A stretch of 64,000 nucleotides of DNA from an uncultured Streptomyces sp. (GCF_947488945.1 NZ_CANLBS010000008.1:62001-126000), one strand, 5' to 3'. Positions 8,599 to 16,859 are shown, numbered from the stretch's first letter. Notes: generated from the sequence alone by a model not told the origin. Program-made: numbers and translations.

Positions 8599-9534
8599 AT
8601 GAGTGACGACACGCTGCGCCTGATCGTCCACCGCATGACGTGGGAGGCCGACGGTGTCCTGTCCGTCGAGCTGACCCACCCCGACGGCAAGCCGCTGCCC
8701 GCCTGGACGCCGGGGGCCCACCTCGACGTCCATCTCGGGGGCCTGATCCGCCAGTACAGCCTGTGCGGCGACCCCGGCGAGAGCGACCGGTACCGCATCG
8801 GTGTGCTCAACGAGCCGTCCTCGCGGGGTGGTTCGCGCTTCGTGCACACCCAGTTGCGGCCGGGACGCGAGGTGGTGGTCTCCCGGCCCCGCAACCGCTT
8901 CGAGCTGGAGGACGCGGACTCCTACCTGTTCGTCGCCGGCGGCATCGGCATCACCCCACTGCTGGCGATGGCCCGTGAGGCGGCCCGGCGGGGCGGCCGC
9001 TGGCGGCTGGTGTACGGCGGCCGCAGCCGCGCCTCCATGGCCTTCACCGCCGAACTGGCGTCCCTGGGAGGTGAGGTCACGCTTGTCCCGCAGGACGAGC
9101 TGGGCCACATCGACCTCGACGCGGCACTGGCCGGCCTGTCGGACGGGGCCCTGGTGTACTCCTGCGGCCCGGAGCCGCTGCTGGCCGCCGTGGAACAGCG
9201 CTGCCCGGCGGGCCGGCTGCGGCTGGAGCGGTTCTCCGCCCCGGTCGCCGAACCCACCGGCGACGAAGCGGCGTTCGAGGTGGAGGCCCGCCGCTCGGGC
9301 CTGACGTTCGGCGTGGCCGTCGGCCGCTCGATCCTGGACGCGGCCGAGGACGCCGGCATCGGCGTGGACAGCAGCTGCCGCGAGGGCGTCTGCGGGTCCT
9401 GCGAGACCCGGGTGCTCGAAGGGGAGCCGGAGCACCGGGACTTCCTGCTGAGCGACGCCGAACGGGCCACCGGCGGGACGATGATGATCTGCGTCTCGCG
9501 GTGCGCCACCGGACGTCTCGTCCTCGACCTCTGA
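8599..9534 (+). CDS. Flavin/[2Fe-2S] oxygenase reductase (PDR/VanB-like)
   Basis: 311 residues, ATG at 8599 after AAGGAGG. The order is phthalate-dioxygenase-reductase type. A flavin domain contains RQYSLCG (about 51-57). An NAD domain has AGGIGITPLLAM (about 114-125) and YSCGPEPLL. A C-terminal plant-type ferredoxin domain carries SSCREGVCGSC (about 258-268) plus a distant Cys near residue 298 (ICVSRC). It would move electrons from NAD(P)H to the Rieske oxygenase encoded two genes downstream, giving a two-component oxygenase. Partner assignment is from operon context. Confidence 0.9.
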   Translation: MSDDTLRLIVHRMTWEADGVLSVELTHPDGKPLPAWTPGAHLDVHLGGLIRQYSLCGDPGESDRYRIGVLNEPSSRGGSRFVHTQLRPGREVVVSRPRNRFELEDADSYLFVAGGIGITPLLAMAREAARRGGRWRLVYGGRSRASMAFTAELASLGGEVTLVPQDELGHIDLDAALAGLSDGALVYSCGPEPLLAAVEQRCPAGRLRLERFSAPVAEPTGDEAAFEVEARRSGLTFGVAVGRSILDAAEDAGIGVDSSCREGVCGSCETRVLEGEPEHRDFLLSDAERATGGTMMICVSRCATGRLVLDL

Positions 9535-9581
9535 CCTTCCCCCACTCATCTCCGGACCGCCTACCTCCTTAGGGACACCGC

Positions 9582-9851
9582 ATGACCCAGACGCGCACGA
9601 CCGAGACGCGCACCGCCGAGACGCACACCACCGGGACCTGGCCGTATCTCCAGGTCCACCAGTCCCGTACGCAGGAGCCGACGGCTTACGCGTACAAGCT
9701 GGCCGCCACGCTGGAGGAGGTGTTCACCGTGGAGGGGCACGAGCTGTCCGACGTGGTGCGCGGCCTCAACGCCCGCAAGGTGCACACCCCCGAGGGGGAG
9801 CCGTGGACCGAGGAGTCGTTCCGCGCCGAGATGAAGCGACTGGGGGCGTGA
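9582..9851 (+). CDS. Small recombinase-like helix-turn-helix domain protein
   Basis: 89 residues, the first 20 a Thr/Glu/Arg-rich leader. The C-terminal half, with LNARKVHTPEGEPWTEESF, resembles the DNA-binding 'recombinase' helices of large serine recombinases, but no catalytic domain is present. I recall similar small proteins annotated beside Rieske oxygenase genes. Possible roles are a local regulator or a structural partner of the oxygenase. Its stop overlaps the GTG of the Rieske gene, so the two are probably made together. Confidence 0.72.
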   Translation: MTQTRTTETRTAETHTTGTWPYLQVHQSRTQEPTAYAYKLAATLEEVFTVEGHELSDVVRGLNARKVHTPEGEPWTEESFRAEMKRLGA

Positions 9852-10879
9852 CCACCGTGGCACTGACGACGTCCGCCCCGGCGGAGCACATCTACGCCAC
9901 CGGTCTGCGCAACCAGTGGCACGCCGTGGTCCCCTCGCACTTCGTCGCGCCCGGCGCGATGCGCAGGGTGACCGCGCTCGGCGAGCAGTGGCTGCTGTTC
10001 CGCCGCTCCGACGGCGAGCTGTCGATGCTCGCCGACCGCTGTCCGCACCGGGGCGCGCCGCTCTCCCTCGGCGCGCACCTGGGCGACCGGGTGGCGTGCT
10101 GGTACCACGGGGTGGAGGTGGCCACGGACGGCACCGTCGTCTCGGTGCCCGGCCTGCCCGGCTGCGCGCTGGAGGGCAAGCGGCTGGTCACCTCGCTGCC
10201 GGTGCGCGAGGTGGGCGGCGCGATCCTCGCGTACTTCGGCGACGAGCGGCACCCGGAGCCCGTGGAACTGGCCCTGCCGGACCCGCTGACCGATCCGGAC
10301 ATCGAGGCGATCCTCTGCTACGCGGAGTGGAACGTGCCGTGGCGGTACGCGATGGAGAATCTGCTCGACCCGATGCACGGGGCGTTCCTGCACCACGAGT
10401 CGCACACGATGTTCGAGGGCGGCACGACGGCCAAGTTCCGTATCCGCGAGACGGAACGGGGCTACTTCTTCGAGAAGACGGACCAGCGGGGCGTCAACTT
10501 CGACTGGGTGGAGCTGTGCCGGACCGGCGTGGACTGGGTGGACCTGTCGATCCCGTACCCGCCTTCGGCCGGTCCGGGCGGCGCGTTCGGGATCGTCGGC
10601 ATGGCGTGCCCGGTGGACGAGGGGCGCACCGGTGTCTTCTTCTGGCGCTACCGGCGGGTGCAGGGCTGGCAGCGCGACACCTGGCGCTTCCTGTACAAGA
10701 CGCTGATCGAGAAGCGGCACTGGGAGGTGCTGGAGCAGGACCGGGTGATGCTGGAGTCCATGCCGTTCGACGCCGACCAGCACGAGAACCTGTACCAGCA
10801 CGACCTGGGGGTGGTCCGGCTGCGGCGGCTGTACCGGGCCGCGGCCGAGCAGCAGAGCACGGCGGGCGGAGCGGCCTGA
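9848..10879 (+). CDS. Rieske non-haem iron oxygenase, catalytic subunit
   Basis: 343 residues from the GTG that overlaps the previous stop. The Rieske centre is C65-x-H67 ... C84-x2-H87 (CPHRG, CWYHG). The mononuclear iron site lies in ENLLDPMHGAFLHH: bridging Asp174, His177 and His182 or His183. The size and single-subunit look match phthalate/vanillate/carbazole-type alpha subunits. It should hydroxylate or demethylate an aromatic substrate using electrons from the reductase encoded at 8599-9534. It is the last gene of the operon and is followed by a strong hairpin. Confidence 0.9.
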   Translation: MTTVALTTSAPAEHIYATGLRNQWHAVVPSHFVAPGAMRRVTALGEQWLLFRRSDGELSMLADRCPHRGAPLSLGAHLGDRVACWYHGVEVATDGTVVSVPGLPGCALEGKRLVTSLPVREVGGAILAYFGDERHPEPVELALPDPLTDPDIEAILCYAEWNVPWRYAMENLLDPMHGAFLHHESHTMFEGGTTAKFRIRETERGYFFEKTDQRGVNFDWVELCRTGVDWVDLSIPYPPSAGPGGAFGIVGMACPVDEGRTGVFFWRYRRVQGWQRDTWRFLYKTLIEKRHWEVLEQDRVMLESMPFDADQHENLYQHDLGVVRLRRLYRAAAEQQSTAGGAA

Positions 10880-10910
10880 CCGACGGGCTGGGGTGACGCG
10901 GGGCGGGGTG

Positions 10911-10950
10911 ACGCGGGGGCGGGGTCCGGGACCGGGCCCCGCCCCCGCGT
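10911..10950 (+). terminator. Hairpin terminator after the catabolic operon
   Basis: A perfect 14-bp stem (10911-10924 with 10937-10950, ACGCGGGGGCGGGG and its complement) closes a 12-nt loop 31 nt after the Rieske stop. There is no U tract, as is common in high-GC actinobacteria. It also lies beyond the stop of the oppositely oriented TetR gene, so it may serve both. Confidence 0.75.
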
Positions 10951-11023
10951 GTTTCCGGGGTTTCGGCAGTGCGGCGGCCCGGCTCCGTGCGCCGCCGGAC
11001 AGGGTCCGGGCGCGTGGCGCAGG

Positions 11024-11665
11024 TCAGCAGCGGTGGGCGACGCGGGCGACCAGGTCGAGCCAGCCGGCCTCGACGCGCTCCGGCGGCATGTGGACCACGT
11101 TGAGGTGGTAGTTGAGCAGCGCCGGATCCAGCGAGGCCATGAGTGTCTGGGTGAGCAGCAGCAGGTCGCCGTCCACCCCGGCCTCGCGGAGCAGCGTGAG
11201 GACGTGGGAGGCGCGGACGATGCGTGAGGGCGTGGTGTAGCGGCGGGTCGCACAGCCGTCCGCCTGGACGTACAGGTCCATGTACGTCATCAGGTGCCGG
11301 ACGGTGCCCACGCCGAAGGCTCCGAGGCGCTCCACCGGGGGCGCGCCGGGGCCGAGCGGCGGCGGACCGGAGAGCATCGCCTGCTGGAACTCGCTCTCGG
11401 CGTGGTCGAGCAGCGCCATCATCAGCCCGACCCGGTCGCCGAAGCGCCGGAAGACGGTTCCCTTGCCCACCTGGGCGGCAGCCGCCACGGCTTCCATGGT
11501 CACGTGCTCGGCGCCCCGCTCCGCCACCAGCCGGGAGGCGGCTTCGAGCAGGCGGACGCGGTTGCGGGCGGCGTCGGCGCGCTCCTGCGGTTCATGACCG
11601 GCCAGGGGCAGCAGCCGCACCGCGGAGGAGAGGGGGGCGTCGGGGGCCCCGGGCTGCGCGGTCAT
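11024..11665 (-). CDS. TetR-family regulator
   Basis: 213 residues from the ATG at 11665, chosen because it starts just before the conserved part. The N-terminal HTH is typical: LLEAASRLVAERG, then MEAVAAAAQVGKGTVFRRFGDR. The ligand domain is divergent. The gene is divergent from an FMN reductase, and the shared spacer has two GGACC-N2-GGTCC palindromes, so auto-control and control of the reductase are likely. Control of the catabolic operon that converges on it is possible but has no sequence support. Confidence 0.88.
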   Translation of the reverse strand: MTAQPGAPDAPLSSAVRLLPLAGHEPQERADAARNRVRLLEAASRLVAERGAEHVTMEAVAAAAQVGKGTVFRRFGDRVGLMMALLDHAESEFQQAMLSGPPPLGPGAPPVERLGAFGVGTVRHLMTYMDLYVQADGCATRRYTTPSRIVRASHVLTLLREAGVDGDLLLLTQTLMASLDPALLNYHLNVVHMPPERVEAGWLDLVARVAHRC

Positions 11666-11696
11666 GACGTCCACATTACAGCGGTCCGGGGAAAGT

Positions 11697-11744
11697 GGAC
11701 CTCGGTCCGCTTGGCGTGTTATACCCATTACCGGACCACGGTCC
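11697..11744. promoter_or_regulatory. Two GGACC-N2-GGTCC operators between tetR-type and reductase genes
   Basis: GGACCTCGGTCC (11697-11708) and GGACCACGGTCC (11733-11744) are both followed by GCTT. Their centres are 36 bp apart. A further GGTCC half-site lies at about 11683. They sit in the 136-bp divergent spacer, the usual place for a TetR autoregulator's binding sites. Confidence 0.7.
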
Positions 11745-11801
11745 GCTTACTTCCGTTCTTGCGCCGCCGCGCCCCCGGCGGCCGTCACAAGGAGTCCCCT
11801 C

Positions 11802-12368
11802 ATGTCCGTTCGCATTCTCGCCCTCGTCGGCAGCCTCCGCGCCGGCTCGCACAACCGCCAGCTCGCGGAGGCCGCGGCCAAGCTCGCGCCCGAGGGCGTC
11901 GAGGTGGACATCCAGGAGGGTCTCGGCGACCTGCCCTTCTACAACGAGGACGTCGACATCGAGGGCAACGTGCCGGAGATCGCCGCGCGCCTGCGCGAGT
12001 CCGCCGCGACCGCCGACGCCTTCCTGCTCTTCTCGCCGGAGTACAACGGCACCATGCCGGCCGTCCTGAAGAACGCGATCGACTGGTACTCCCGTCCCTT
12101 CGGCGCCGGCTCCTTCACCGGCAAGCCGGTCGCCGTGGTCGGCACCGCCTTCGGCCAGTACGGCGGCGTGTGGGCGCAGGACGAGGCCCGCAAGGCCGCG
12201 GGCATCGCCGGCGGCAACGTGCTGGACGAGGCCAAGCTCTCCATCGCCGGCTCGCTGACCCGCTTCGCCTCGACCCACCCGGTCGACGACGAGGAGGTCG
12301 CCCAGCAGATCACCGCGATCGTCTCGCAGCTCGCCGCGGCCGTCGCCGCGGAGCCGCAGGCCGTCTGA
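11802..12368 (+). CDS. NAD(P)H-dependent FMN reductase
   Basis: 188 residues. The ATG at 11802 has AAGGAG 8 nt upstream. It is a flavodoxin-like fold: the phosphate loop GSLRAGSHNRQL (about 10-21) binds FMN, and SPEYNGTMPAVLKNAIDW is the family's central motif. Enzymes of this family reduce free flavin, quinones or azo compounds in the cytoplasm. The divergent TetR gene and the palindromes between them suggest induction by a small molecule, perhaps a quinone or an oxidant. A hairpin follows the gene. Confidence 0.9.
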   Translation: MSVRILALVGSLRAGSHNRQLAEAAAKLAPEGVEVDIQEGLGDLPFYNEDVDIEGNVPEIAARLRESAATADAFLLFSPEYNGTMPAVLKNAIDWYSRPFGAGSFTGKPVAVVGTAFGQYGGVWAQDEARKAAGIAGGNVLDEAKLSIAGSLTRFASTHPVDDEEVAQQITAIVSQLAAAVAAEPQAV

Positions 12369-12414
12369 GCGCAGGAGCCCGCCCATCGGGCACACGCCCC
12401 ACGCAGCAGACCGG

Positions 12415-12445
12415 ACGCCGTTCCCCGCACCGCGGGGGGCGGCGT
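12415..12445 (+). terminator. Hairpin terminator after FMN reductase
   Basis: ACGCCG-TT-CCCCGC pairs with GCGGGG-GG-CGGCGT (12415-12428 with 12432-12445) around a 3-nt loop, 46 nt downstream of the stop. Confidence 0.65.
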
Positions 12446-12491
12446 TCCGTCGTTCTGCCGGCTCCGGCGATACAAGTGGAGTTACGGGACG

Positions 12492-12911
12492 ATGCGGGCC
12501 CCGTGGAAGCACCGGCGCTCCGTCACGGACCGGGGCCCGTCGGGCAGGTTCGGCCGGGCCGGCATGCCCCTGGTGGTGCCTTCCAGATTCTTCACGCCCT
12601 TGTTCGCCCCGATGATCGACGTTTTCACTGCATACGCCATGCTGTTCCTGGACTTCAAGGCGTCGCTGTCGGCCTGGTTGGCCGTGCCGGCGGTTCAGCT
12701 CGTCTGCGCGGCCCGCGCGTTCCGGCTCGACGCTGAGAAGTACCGGTATCTGCTCATGCTGCCGTCGCACCAGCTCGCCCACCGGCAGCTGATGCCTCTC
12801 GTGCTGATCCCTTCGTGTGTGACCGCCGCGACCGGCGGGCGGCTGCGCCGGCAGAAACTCAAGCGCACCGGCGAGGTCGGCGCGCAGATTCCTGGTACGG
12901 AGGTGCGTTGA
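12492..12911 (+). pseudogene. Truncated C-terminal remnant of a polysaccharide glycosyltransferase (GT2)
   Basis: The readable frame gives 139 residues. From about residue 33 it resembles the membrane C-terminus of the bifunctional deacetylase/GT2 proteins of actinomycetes: FFTPLFAPMIDVF, a second hydrophobic segment, AFRLDAEKYRYLLMLP, HRQLMPLVLIPSCVTA and a basic RRQKLKRTG end. The catalytic glycosyltransferase part is absent, and the first 30 residues look like random coding. The stop still touches the start of the acyltransferase gene (TGATG), the coupling expected of the intact operon. A large 5' deletion is the simplest reading. A small functional membrane protein is less likely. Confidence 0.6.
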
Positions 12912-14221
12912 TGGCAGGTGCCCACCGCAAGGCGGCGGATCCCGGACGGCGTCCGCCCGCACGGACGGACGCCGTCCCGGCCGGTGCGGGCGGGTTCACG
13001 GCGGCCTCGGGCGGGTCGGCGGCGGGTGCGGGCGGGTTCGCGGCCGCCTCGGGCGAGTCCGGGGCCGGTGCGGGCGGATGCGGGGCGGGCGGCTCCGGGG
13101 GGCTGGCCGGCTCGGGCCAGGACGTGCCCACCATGGGGCTGCTCCTCGCCCGCCCGCCGTCCTCCGACCGGGCCCCCGCTCCCCCGTCGCGCGCACCGGG
13201 GGGCAGCGGGCGGGACCGCTACTTCGACATCCTGCGGGCGGTCGCGCTCGTCCGCGTCGTCACGTACCACACCTTCGAATGGCCATGGCTGAGCATGGTC
13301 TTCCCGTCCATGGGCGTGATGTTCGCGCTGGCCGGGTCGCTGATGGCGCGTTCGTTGGAGCGGCCCGCGCTCACCGTGATCCGCAGCAGGCTGCGACGGC
13401 TCCTGATCCCCGTCTGGGTGTTCGGCCTGATGCTGGGCGCCGCGATGCTCCTGCACGGCTGGGTGCCGGGGATCGACGTCCTGTACTGGGTGCTGCCGGT
13501 CGGGGACCCTCCGGGCAACGAGTGGGGCGAGCAGGCGTGGGCGGTGCTCTGGTACCTGCGCACCTACCTGTGGTTCGTGCTGCTGTCGCCGCTGCTCCTG
13601 AGGCTGTTCCGGTCGGCGCCGCTCGTGGTGCTCGCGCTGTCCCTGGTGCCGGTCGTCCTGCTGGAGACGGTGTGGGAAGCGCCGGAGGGCCGGCTGGGCA
13701 CCACGCTCACCGACCTGTCGATCTTCCTGTTCTGCTGGCTGCTGGGCTTCGCCCACCGCGAGGGCGTCCTCGCCCGGCTGCGCCCGGCGGCCGTCGCGGC
13801 GGCCGGTGTGCCGCTGATGGCCGCCGGCCTCTGGTGGGCGTTCCACCACCGCTCCGAGGGTTCGTACGACCTCGACGACATCCCCCTGGCCCAGGCCCTG
13901 TTCTCGGCCGGATTCGTCCTGCTCCTGCTGCGGTTCCGGCTGGACTGCCAGGGCCTGGCGAAGCGTCCGGCGGCCGACCGGGTGGTCGCGGTGTTCAACG
14001 CCCGCGCGGTGACGATCTATCTCTGGCACGAGATCGCGCTGATGCTGAGCGTCGCGGCCATCGACCTGCTGTGGCGGTTCCCGTGGGCCGAGGCGCACCT
14101 GCCGCTGGAGAGCACCTGGCTGATGTTCGGCGTGGCCTGGGTGCTGATCGCCGCGGCGGTGCTGGCGCTCGGCTGGGTCGAGGACGTGGCGGCGAAACGC
14201 TCGCCGCGGCTGCTTCCGTGA
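12911..14221 (+). CDS. Acyltransferase family 3 membrane protein
   Basis: 436 residues. The ATG at 12911 overlaps the preceding stop by one base. The first 95 residues are a Gly/Ala/Ser-rich cytoplasmic leader. Then RYFDILRAVALVRVVTYH (about 102-119) carries the R and H typical of OafA-type acyltransferases, followed by about ten hydrophobic helices. These enzymes move acetyl or similar groups onto sugars or peptidoglycan at the membrane. In related Streptomyces loci such a gene follows a polysaccharide synthase. Here that partner is reduced to a fragment, so the enzyme may be an orphan. Confidence 0.82.
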   Translation: MAGAHRKAADPGRRPPARTDAVPAGAGGFTAASGGSAAGAGGFAAASGESGAGAGGCGAGGSGGLAGSGQDVPTMGLLLARPPSSDRAPAPPSRAPGGSGRDRYFDILRAVALVRVVTYHTFEWPWLSMVFPSMGVMFALAGSLMARSLERPALTVIRSRLRRLLIPVWVFGLMLGAAMLLHGWVPGIDVLYWVLPVGDPPGNEWGEQAWAVLWYLRTYLWFVLLSPLLLRLFRSAPLVVLALSLVPVVLLETVWEAPEGRLGTTLTDLSIFLFCWLLGFAHREGVLARLRPAAVAAAGVPLMAAGLWWAFHHRSEGSYDLDDIPLAQALFSAGFVLLLLRFRLDCQGLAKRPAADRVVAVFNARAVTIYLWHEIALMLSVAAIDLLWRFPWAEAHLPLESTWLMFGVAWVLIAAAVLALGWVEDVAAKRSPRLLP

Positions 14222-14229
14222 CGGCGCGC

Positions 14230-14262
14230 CCGCGAAGTCCGGCCCCGCCCCGGACTTCGCGG
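14230..14262 (+). terminator. Hairpin terminator after acyltransferase
   Basis: A 13-bp perfect stem (CCGCGAAGTCCGG at 14230-14242 with its complement at 14250-14262) lies 8 nt after the stop codon. Confidence 0.75.
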
Positions 14263-14564
14263 AGAAGGGGTGCGGAAGGCAGGGGCGCCCGGGACGGGGT
14301 GACGTGGTGGTGGCAGCCCGGCCGTGCATCCGGGCCCGCTGCGGCCACCCCGGGCCGCGAGCCCTCCCGTCACGGCACCGGCCGCGCGGAGGACGCGCCG
14401 GCCGCGATGACCGGGTTCCTCACTCTCTGCGCCGGCCGGGGGCGGGCCGGGACCGGCCGCCCCGGCCCGTGAGGGCCGGGGGTGCAGGGCTGTGCGTCCT
14501 CGGGTTGCGCGCTGCTCGTGGTCGGGACGCGGACGACGGCCGCGTGCGCCGGGCCGGAGGGGCG
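14263..14564. other. Non-coding spacer
   Basis: About 300 bp between convergent genes. Apart from G/C-rich stretches that could fold, I see no gene, no repeat and no convincing promoter. Confidence 0.5.
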
Positions 14565-15014
14565 CTACTCGTGGGGCGCGGGTGCCGGTTCCAGGACGAA
14601 GACCGGGATCTCGCGGTCGGTCTTCTCCTGGTAGTCGGCGTAGTCCGGGAACGCCTCGACCGCCCTCTCCCACCACACGGCCTTCTCCTCGCCGGTGACC
14701 TCACGGGCGATCATGTCCTGCCGCACCGGGCCGTCCTGCAGTTCCACCCGCGGGTCGGCGACGACGTTGTAGTACCAGACCGGGTTCTTCGGGGCCCCTC
14801 CCAGCGAGGCGACGACGGCGTACTTGCCCCCGTGCTCGACCCGCATCAGCGGGGACTTGCGGATCTTCCCGCTGCGGCTGCCGAGCGTGGTGAGCACGAC
14901 GACGGGCATCCCCCGCATCGTCGTCCCCGCCGTTCCGCCGGAGCCCTCGTACTCCGCGACCTGTTCGCGGACCCACTCGCTGGTGCTCGGTTCGTACTCG
15001 CCGTGCAGAGGCAT
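14565..15014 (-). CDS. Deazaflavin (F420)-dependent nitroreductase-family protein
   Basis: 149 residues from the ATG at 15014. The family pattern is clear: [18 protein letters not shown] (about 43-60), [28 protein letters not shown] and [14 protein letters not shown]. It belongs to the Ddn-like split-barrel proteins that use coenzyme F420, common in actinobacteria. A role in quinone or xenobiotic reduction is typical of the family. It stands alone, with no operon partner. Confidence 0.88.
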   Translation of the reverse strand: MPLHGEYEPSTSEWVREQVAEYEGSGGTAGTTMRGMPVVVLTTLGSRSGKIRKSPLMRVEHGGKYAVVASLGGAPKNPVWYYNVVADPRVELQDGPVRQDMIAREVTGEEKAVWWERAVEAFPDYADYQEKTDREIPVFVLEPAPAPHE

Positions 15015-15169
15015 GCTGTTCGTCCCGTCGTCGTTCGAACGGTCGCACCCGGCCTGTCCGGGGTGCGCCGAGACTCCCATCATGCCCGTCCGGACGCGGC
15101 GGGCAGGGGTCCGGGGGCGGGGTCGGCGCGGCAGCGGCGAGGGTCACGCGACCGGCGGGCCCCGCACCT

Positions 15170-15847
15170 TCAGCCCTCGCTGCCGCCCCCGCCCCCGAAC
15201 GGGCCGTGCAGAGCGGCCCACTGGAGCAGAAGGACGGTCTTGGCGTCGGTGATCCCGCCGGTGCGGATCAGGTCGAGGGCCCGGGGGAAGGCCAGTTCCA
15301 GGGTGGTGATGTCCTCGCCTTCGGCGGCCACGCCGTGCGGGCCCTCGGTGCCGGGGGCCGAGCCGTCGTAGGGGGCGGCGAAGAAGTGCACGCGCTCGGT
15401 GACCGAACCGGGGCTCATGTACAGGTCGAAGAGGTGCTCGGGCTCACCGACCTCGTGGCCGGTCTCCTCGGCCGCCTCGCGGCGGATCGCCCGGTCGGGT
15501 GCGTCGCCGTCGAGCAGCCCCGCCGCGGTCTCCAGCAGCATCCCGTCGGGGTGCCCGTTGACGTAGGCGGGCAGCCGGAACTGCCGCGTCAGCAGGACGG
15601 TTCCGCGCCCCGCGTCGTAGAGCAGGATCGTCGCGCCGTCGCCCCGGTCGTAGGTCTCGCGTTGCTCGGTGGTCCACCGGCCGTCGGCGTGGCGCTGGTC
15701 GAAGGTGGTCCGGCGCAGCACGTACCAGTCGCTGGAGAGCAGTTCGACGTCGCGGATGCGGATGTCGGGGTTGCCGGTCAGGTCCCGGCCGTGCTGGTCG
15801 AGCCCGGTGCGTCCCCGGCGGTCGGGGGTGTCGAGGCCGGCGGTCAT
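15170..15847 (-). CDS. nudK: Nudix hydrolase, NudK-like (GDP-mannose pyrophosphatase type)
   Basis: 225 residues from the ATG at 15847. The Nudix box reads AGLLDGDAPDRAIRREAAEETG, written here as one segment of about residues 117-138: the essential RE..EE core is intact, while the first Gly and first Glu positions are Ala and Asp, as in the NudK branch. A downstream YMSPGSVTE stretch also matches NudK. It should hydrolyse sugar-nucleotide pyrophosphates. The start overlaps the stop of a possible 32-residue ORF, and a DeoR gene lies upstream on the same strand. Confidence 0.85.
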   Translation of the reverse strand: MTAGLDTPDRRGRTGLDQHGRDLTGNPDIRIRDVELLSSDWYVLRRTTFDQRHADGRWTTEQRETYDRGDGATILLYDAGRGTVLLTRQFRLPAYVNGHPDGMLLETAAGLLDGDAPDRAIRREAAEETGHEVGEPEHLFDLYMSPGSVTERVHFFAAPYDGSAPGTEGPHGVAAEGEDITTLELAFPRALDLIRTGGITDAKTVLLLQWAALHGPFGGGGGSEG

Positions 15848-15942
15848 CGGGCGTCCTTCCGGGCGGCGGGGGCCTCGCCGGCGTACGAGCGGTGCGCGGG
15901 AGCGGCAGGAGCCGCCGGGGGGCGTGGGGCGGTGATTCTCAT
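15844..15942 (-). CDS. Possible small upstream ORF coupled to nudK-like gene
   Basis: A 32-residue reading frame starts at ATG 15942, has GGAGA 8-12 nt upstream, and ends in an ATGA overlap with the Nudix start. The product is Ala/Pro/Arg-rich (MRITAPRPPA...AARKDAR), with no recognisable domain. The start, ribosome site and overlap argue for real translation. The biased composition argues for caution. Confidence 0.4.
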   Translation of the reverse strand: MRITAPRPPAAPAAPAHRSYAGEAPAARKDAR

Positions 15943-16050
15943 ACGGGGAAATCTCCAACGGTGCTGGACACGGGGCCGGGAGGGGCCGGGAGGCCGGAGT
16001 GGGGCGGGTGGGTGCGGGCAGCGGCCGGGGCGGGGGCGCCCGGCGGGGGG

Positions 16051-16839
16051 TCAGGCCGTCGTGACCTCGACGCCCGCCTCGCGCAGGGCGTCGAGGGTGC
16101 TCGGGCCGCTCGGGTGGGCCGCGGCGTCGGTCGCGGCCCGGTCGGTGACGAAGTGGTCGGCCGCCCGGAGCGGGGCGACCTGGCTGAAGGCGCGTACGCC
16201 CAGCTTGGTCGCGTCGGCCACCACGACCGTGCGGTCCGCCTGGGCGAGCCCGGCCTGTTTGACGGCCGCGTCCTCCAGGGAGAACTCGGACCAGCCGTGC
16301 TCGGCGTGCACGCCCCCGATCGACATGACGAACGTGTCGAAGGCCAGGGATTCCAGGGTGCGCAGGGCGAGCGGCCCGACGAGGGAGCGTTCGCCCGCGC
16401 GGGACCGGCCGCCGACCACGAGGAGTTCGACGCCGGGCAGGTCGGCCAGCCGTACCGCGGCCTGGAGGCTCAGTACGGCGACGGTCAGCGGGGCGCGCGC
16501 CGCCAGGTGTTCCGCCACGTGGACGGTCGTGGTACCGGCGTCGAGCAGCACCCGTGAGCCCGGTTCCACGAGCGCCGCCACCGCGGCCCCGAGCCGGTCC
16601 TTGGTGGCGGTCTGCCACGCGTCCCGCGCGGAGAATCCGGCCTCCTCCGCCCGGGTGCGGGTGGCCACGGCGCCACCGTGGACCCGGCGGACCAGGCCCT
16701 GCCGCTCCAGCGCGTCCAGGTCACGGCGCACGGTCATCTCCGAGACGGACAGACGGCGCGCGAGATCGGACACGGACGTCCGGTCGGCGGAACCCTGCAC
16801 GAGTCGCAGGGTCAGGTCGAGACGATCGGCAACACCCAT
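16051..16839 (-). CDS. DeoR-family transcriptional regulator
   Basis: 262 residues from the ATG at 16839. The N-terminal HTH has SVSDLARRLSVSEMTVRRDLDALE and VRRVHGGA, the DeoR signature. The C-terminal sugar-phosphate sensor domain shows LDAGTTTVHVAEHL, GG followed later by GP, and VVVADATKLG. Members repress sugar-utilisation genes and release DNA on binding a phosphorylated sugar. A perfect ATGTTC-GAAT-GAACAT palindrome lies 20 bp upstream of the start, so autoregulation is likely. The Nudix gene 200 bp downstream on the same strand may be cotranscribed. Confidence 0.9.
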   Translation of the reverse strand: MGVADRLDLTLRLVQGSADRTSVSDLARRLSVSEMTVRRDLDALERQGLVRRVHGGAVATRTRAEEAGFSARDAWQTATKDRLGAAVAALVEPGSRVLLDAGTTTVHVAEHLAARAPLTVAVLSLQAAVRLADLPGVELLVVGGRSRAGERSLVGPLALRTLESLAFDTFVMSIGGVHAEHGWSEFSLEDAAVKQAGLAQADRTVVVADATKLGVRAFSQVAPLRAADHFVTDRAATDAAAHPSGPSTLDALREAGVEVTTA

Positions 16840-16859
16840 GACCCCATTCTCACACAGAT

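Noticed and set aside
12492..12911. Calling the fragment an intact small membrane protein
   Set aside because: Its recognisable part matches only the extreme C-terminus of a much larger enzyme, and its first 30 residues have no match.
14302..14472. Forward frame through the spacer after the acyltransferase
   Set aside because: It is only an extension of an antisense-type frame, with no start signal or domain.
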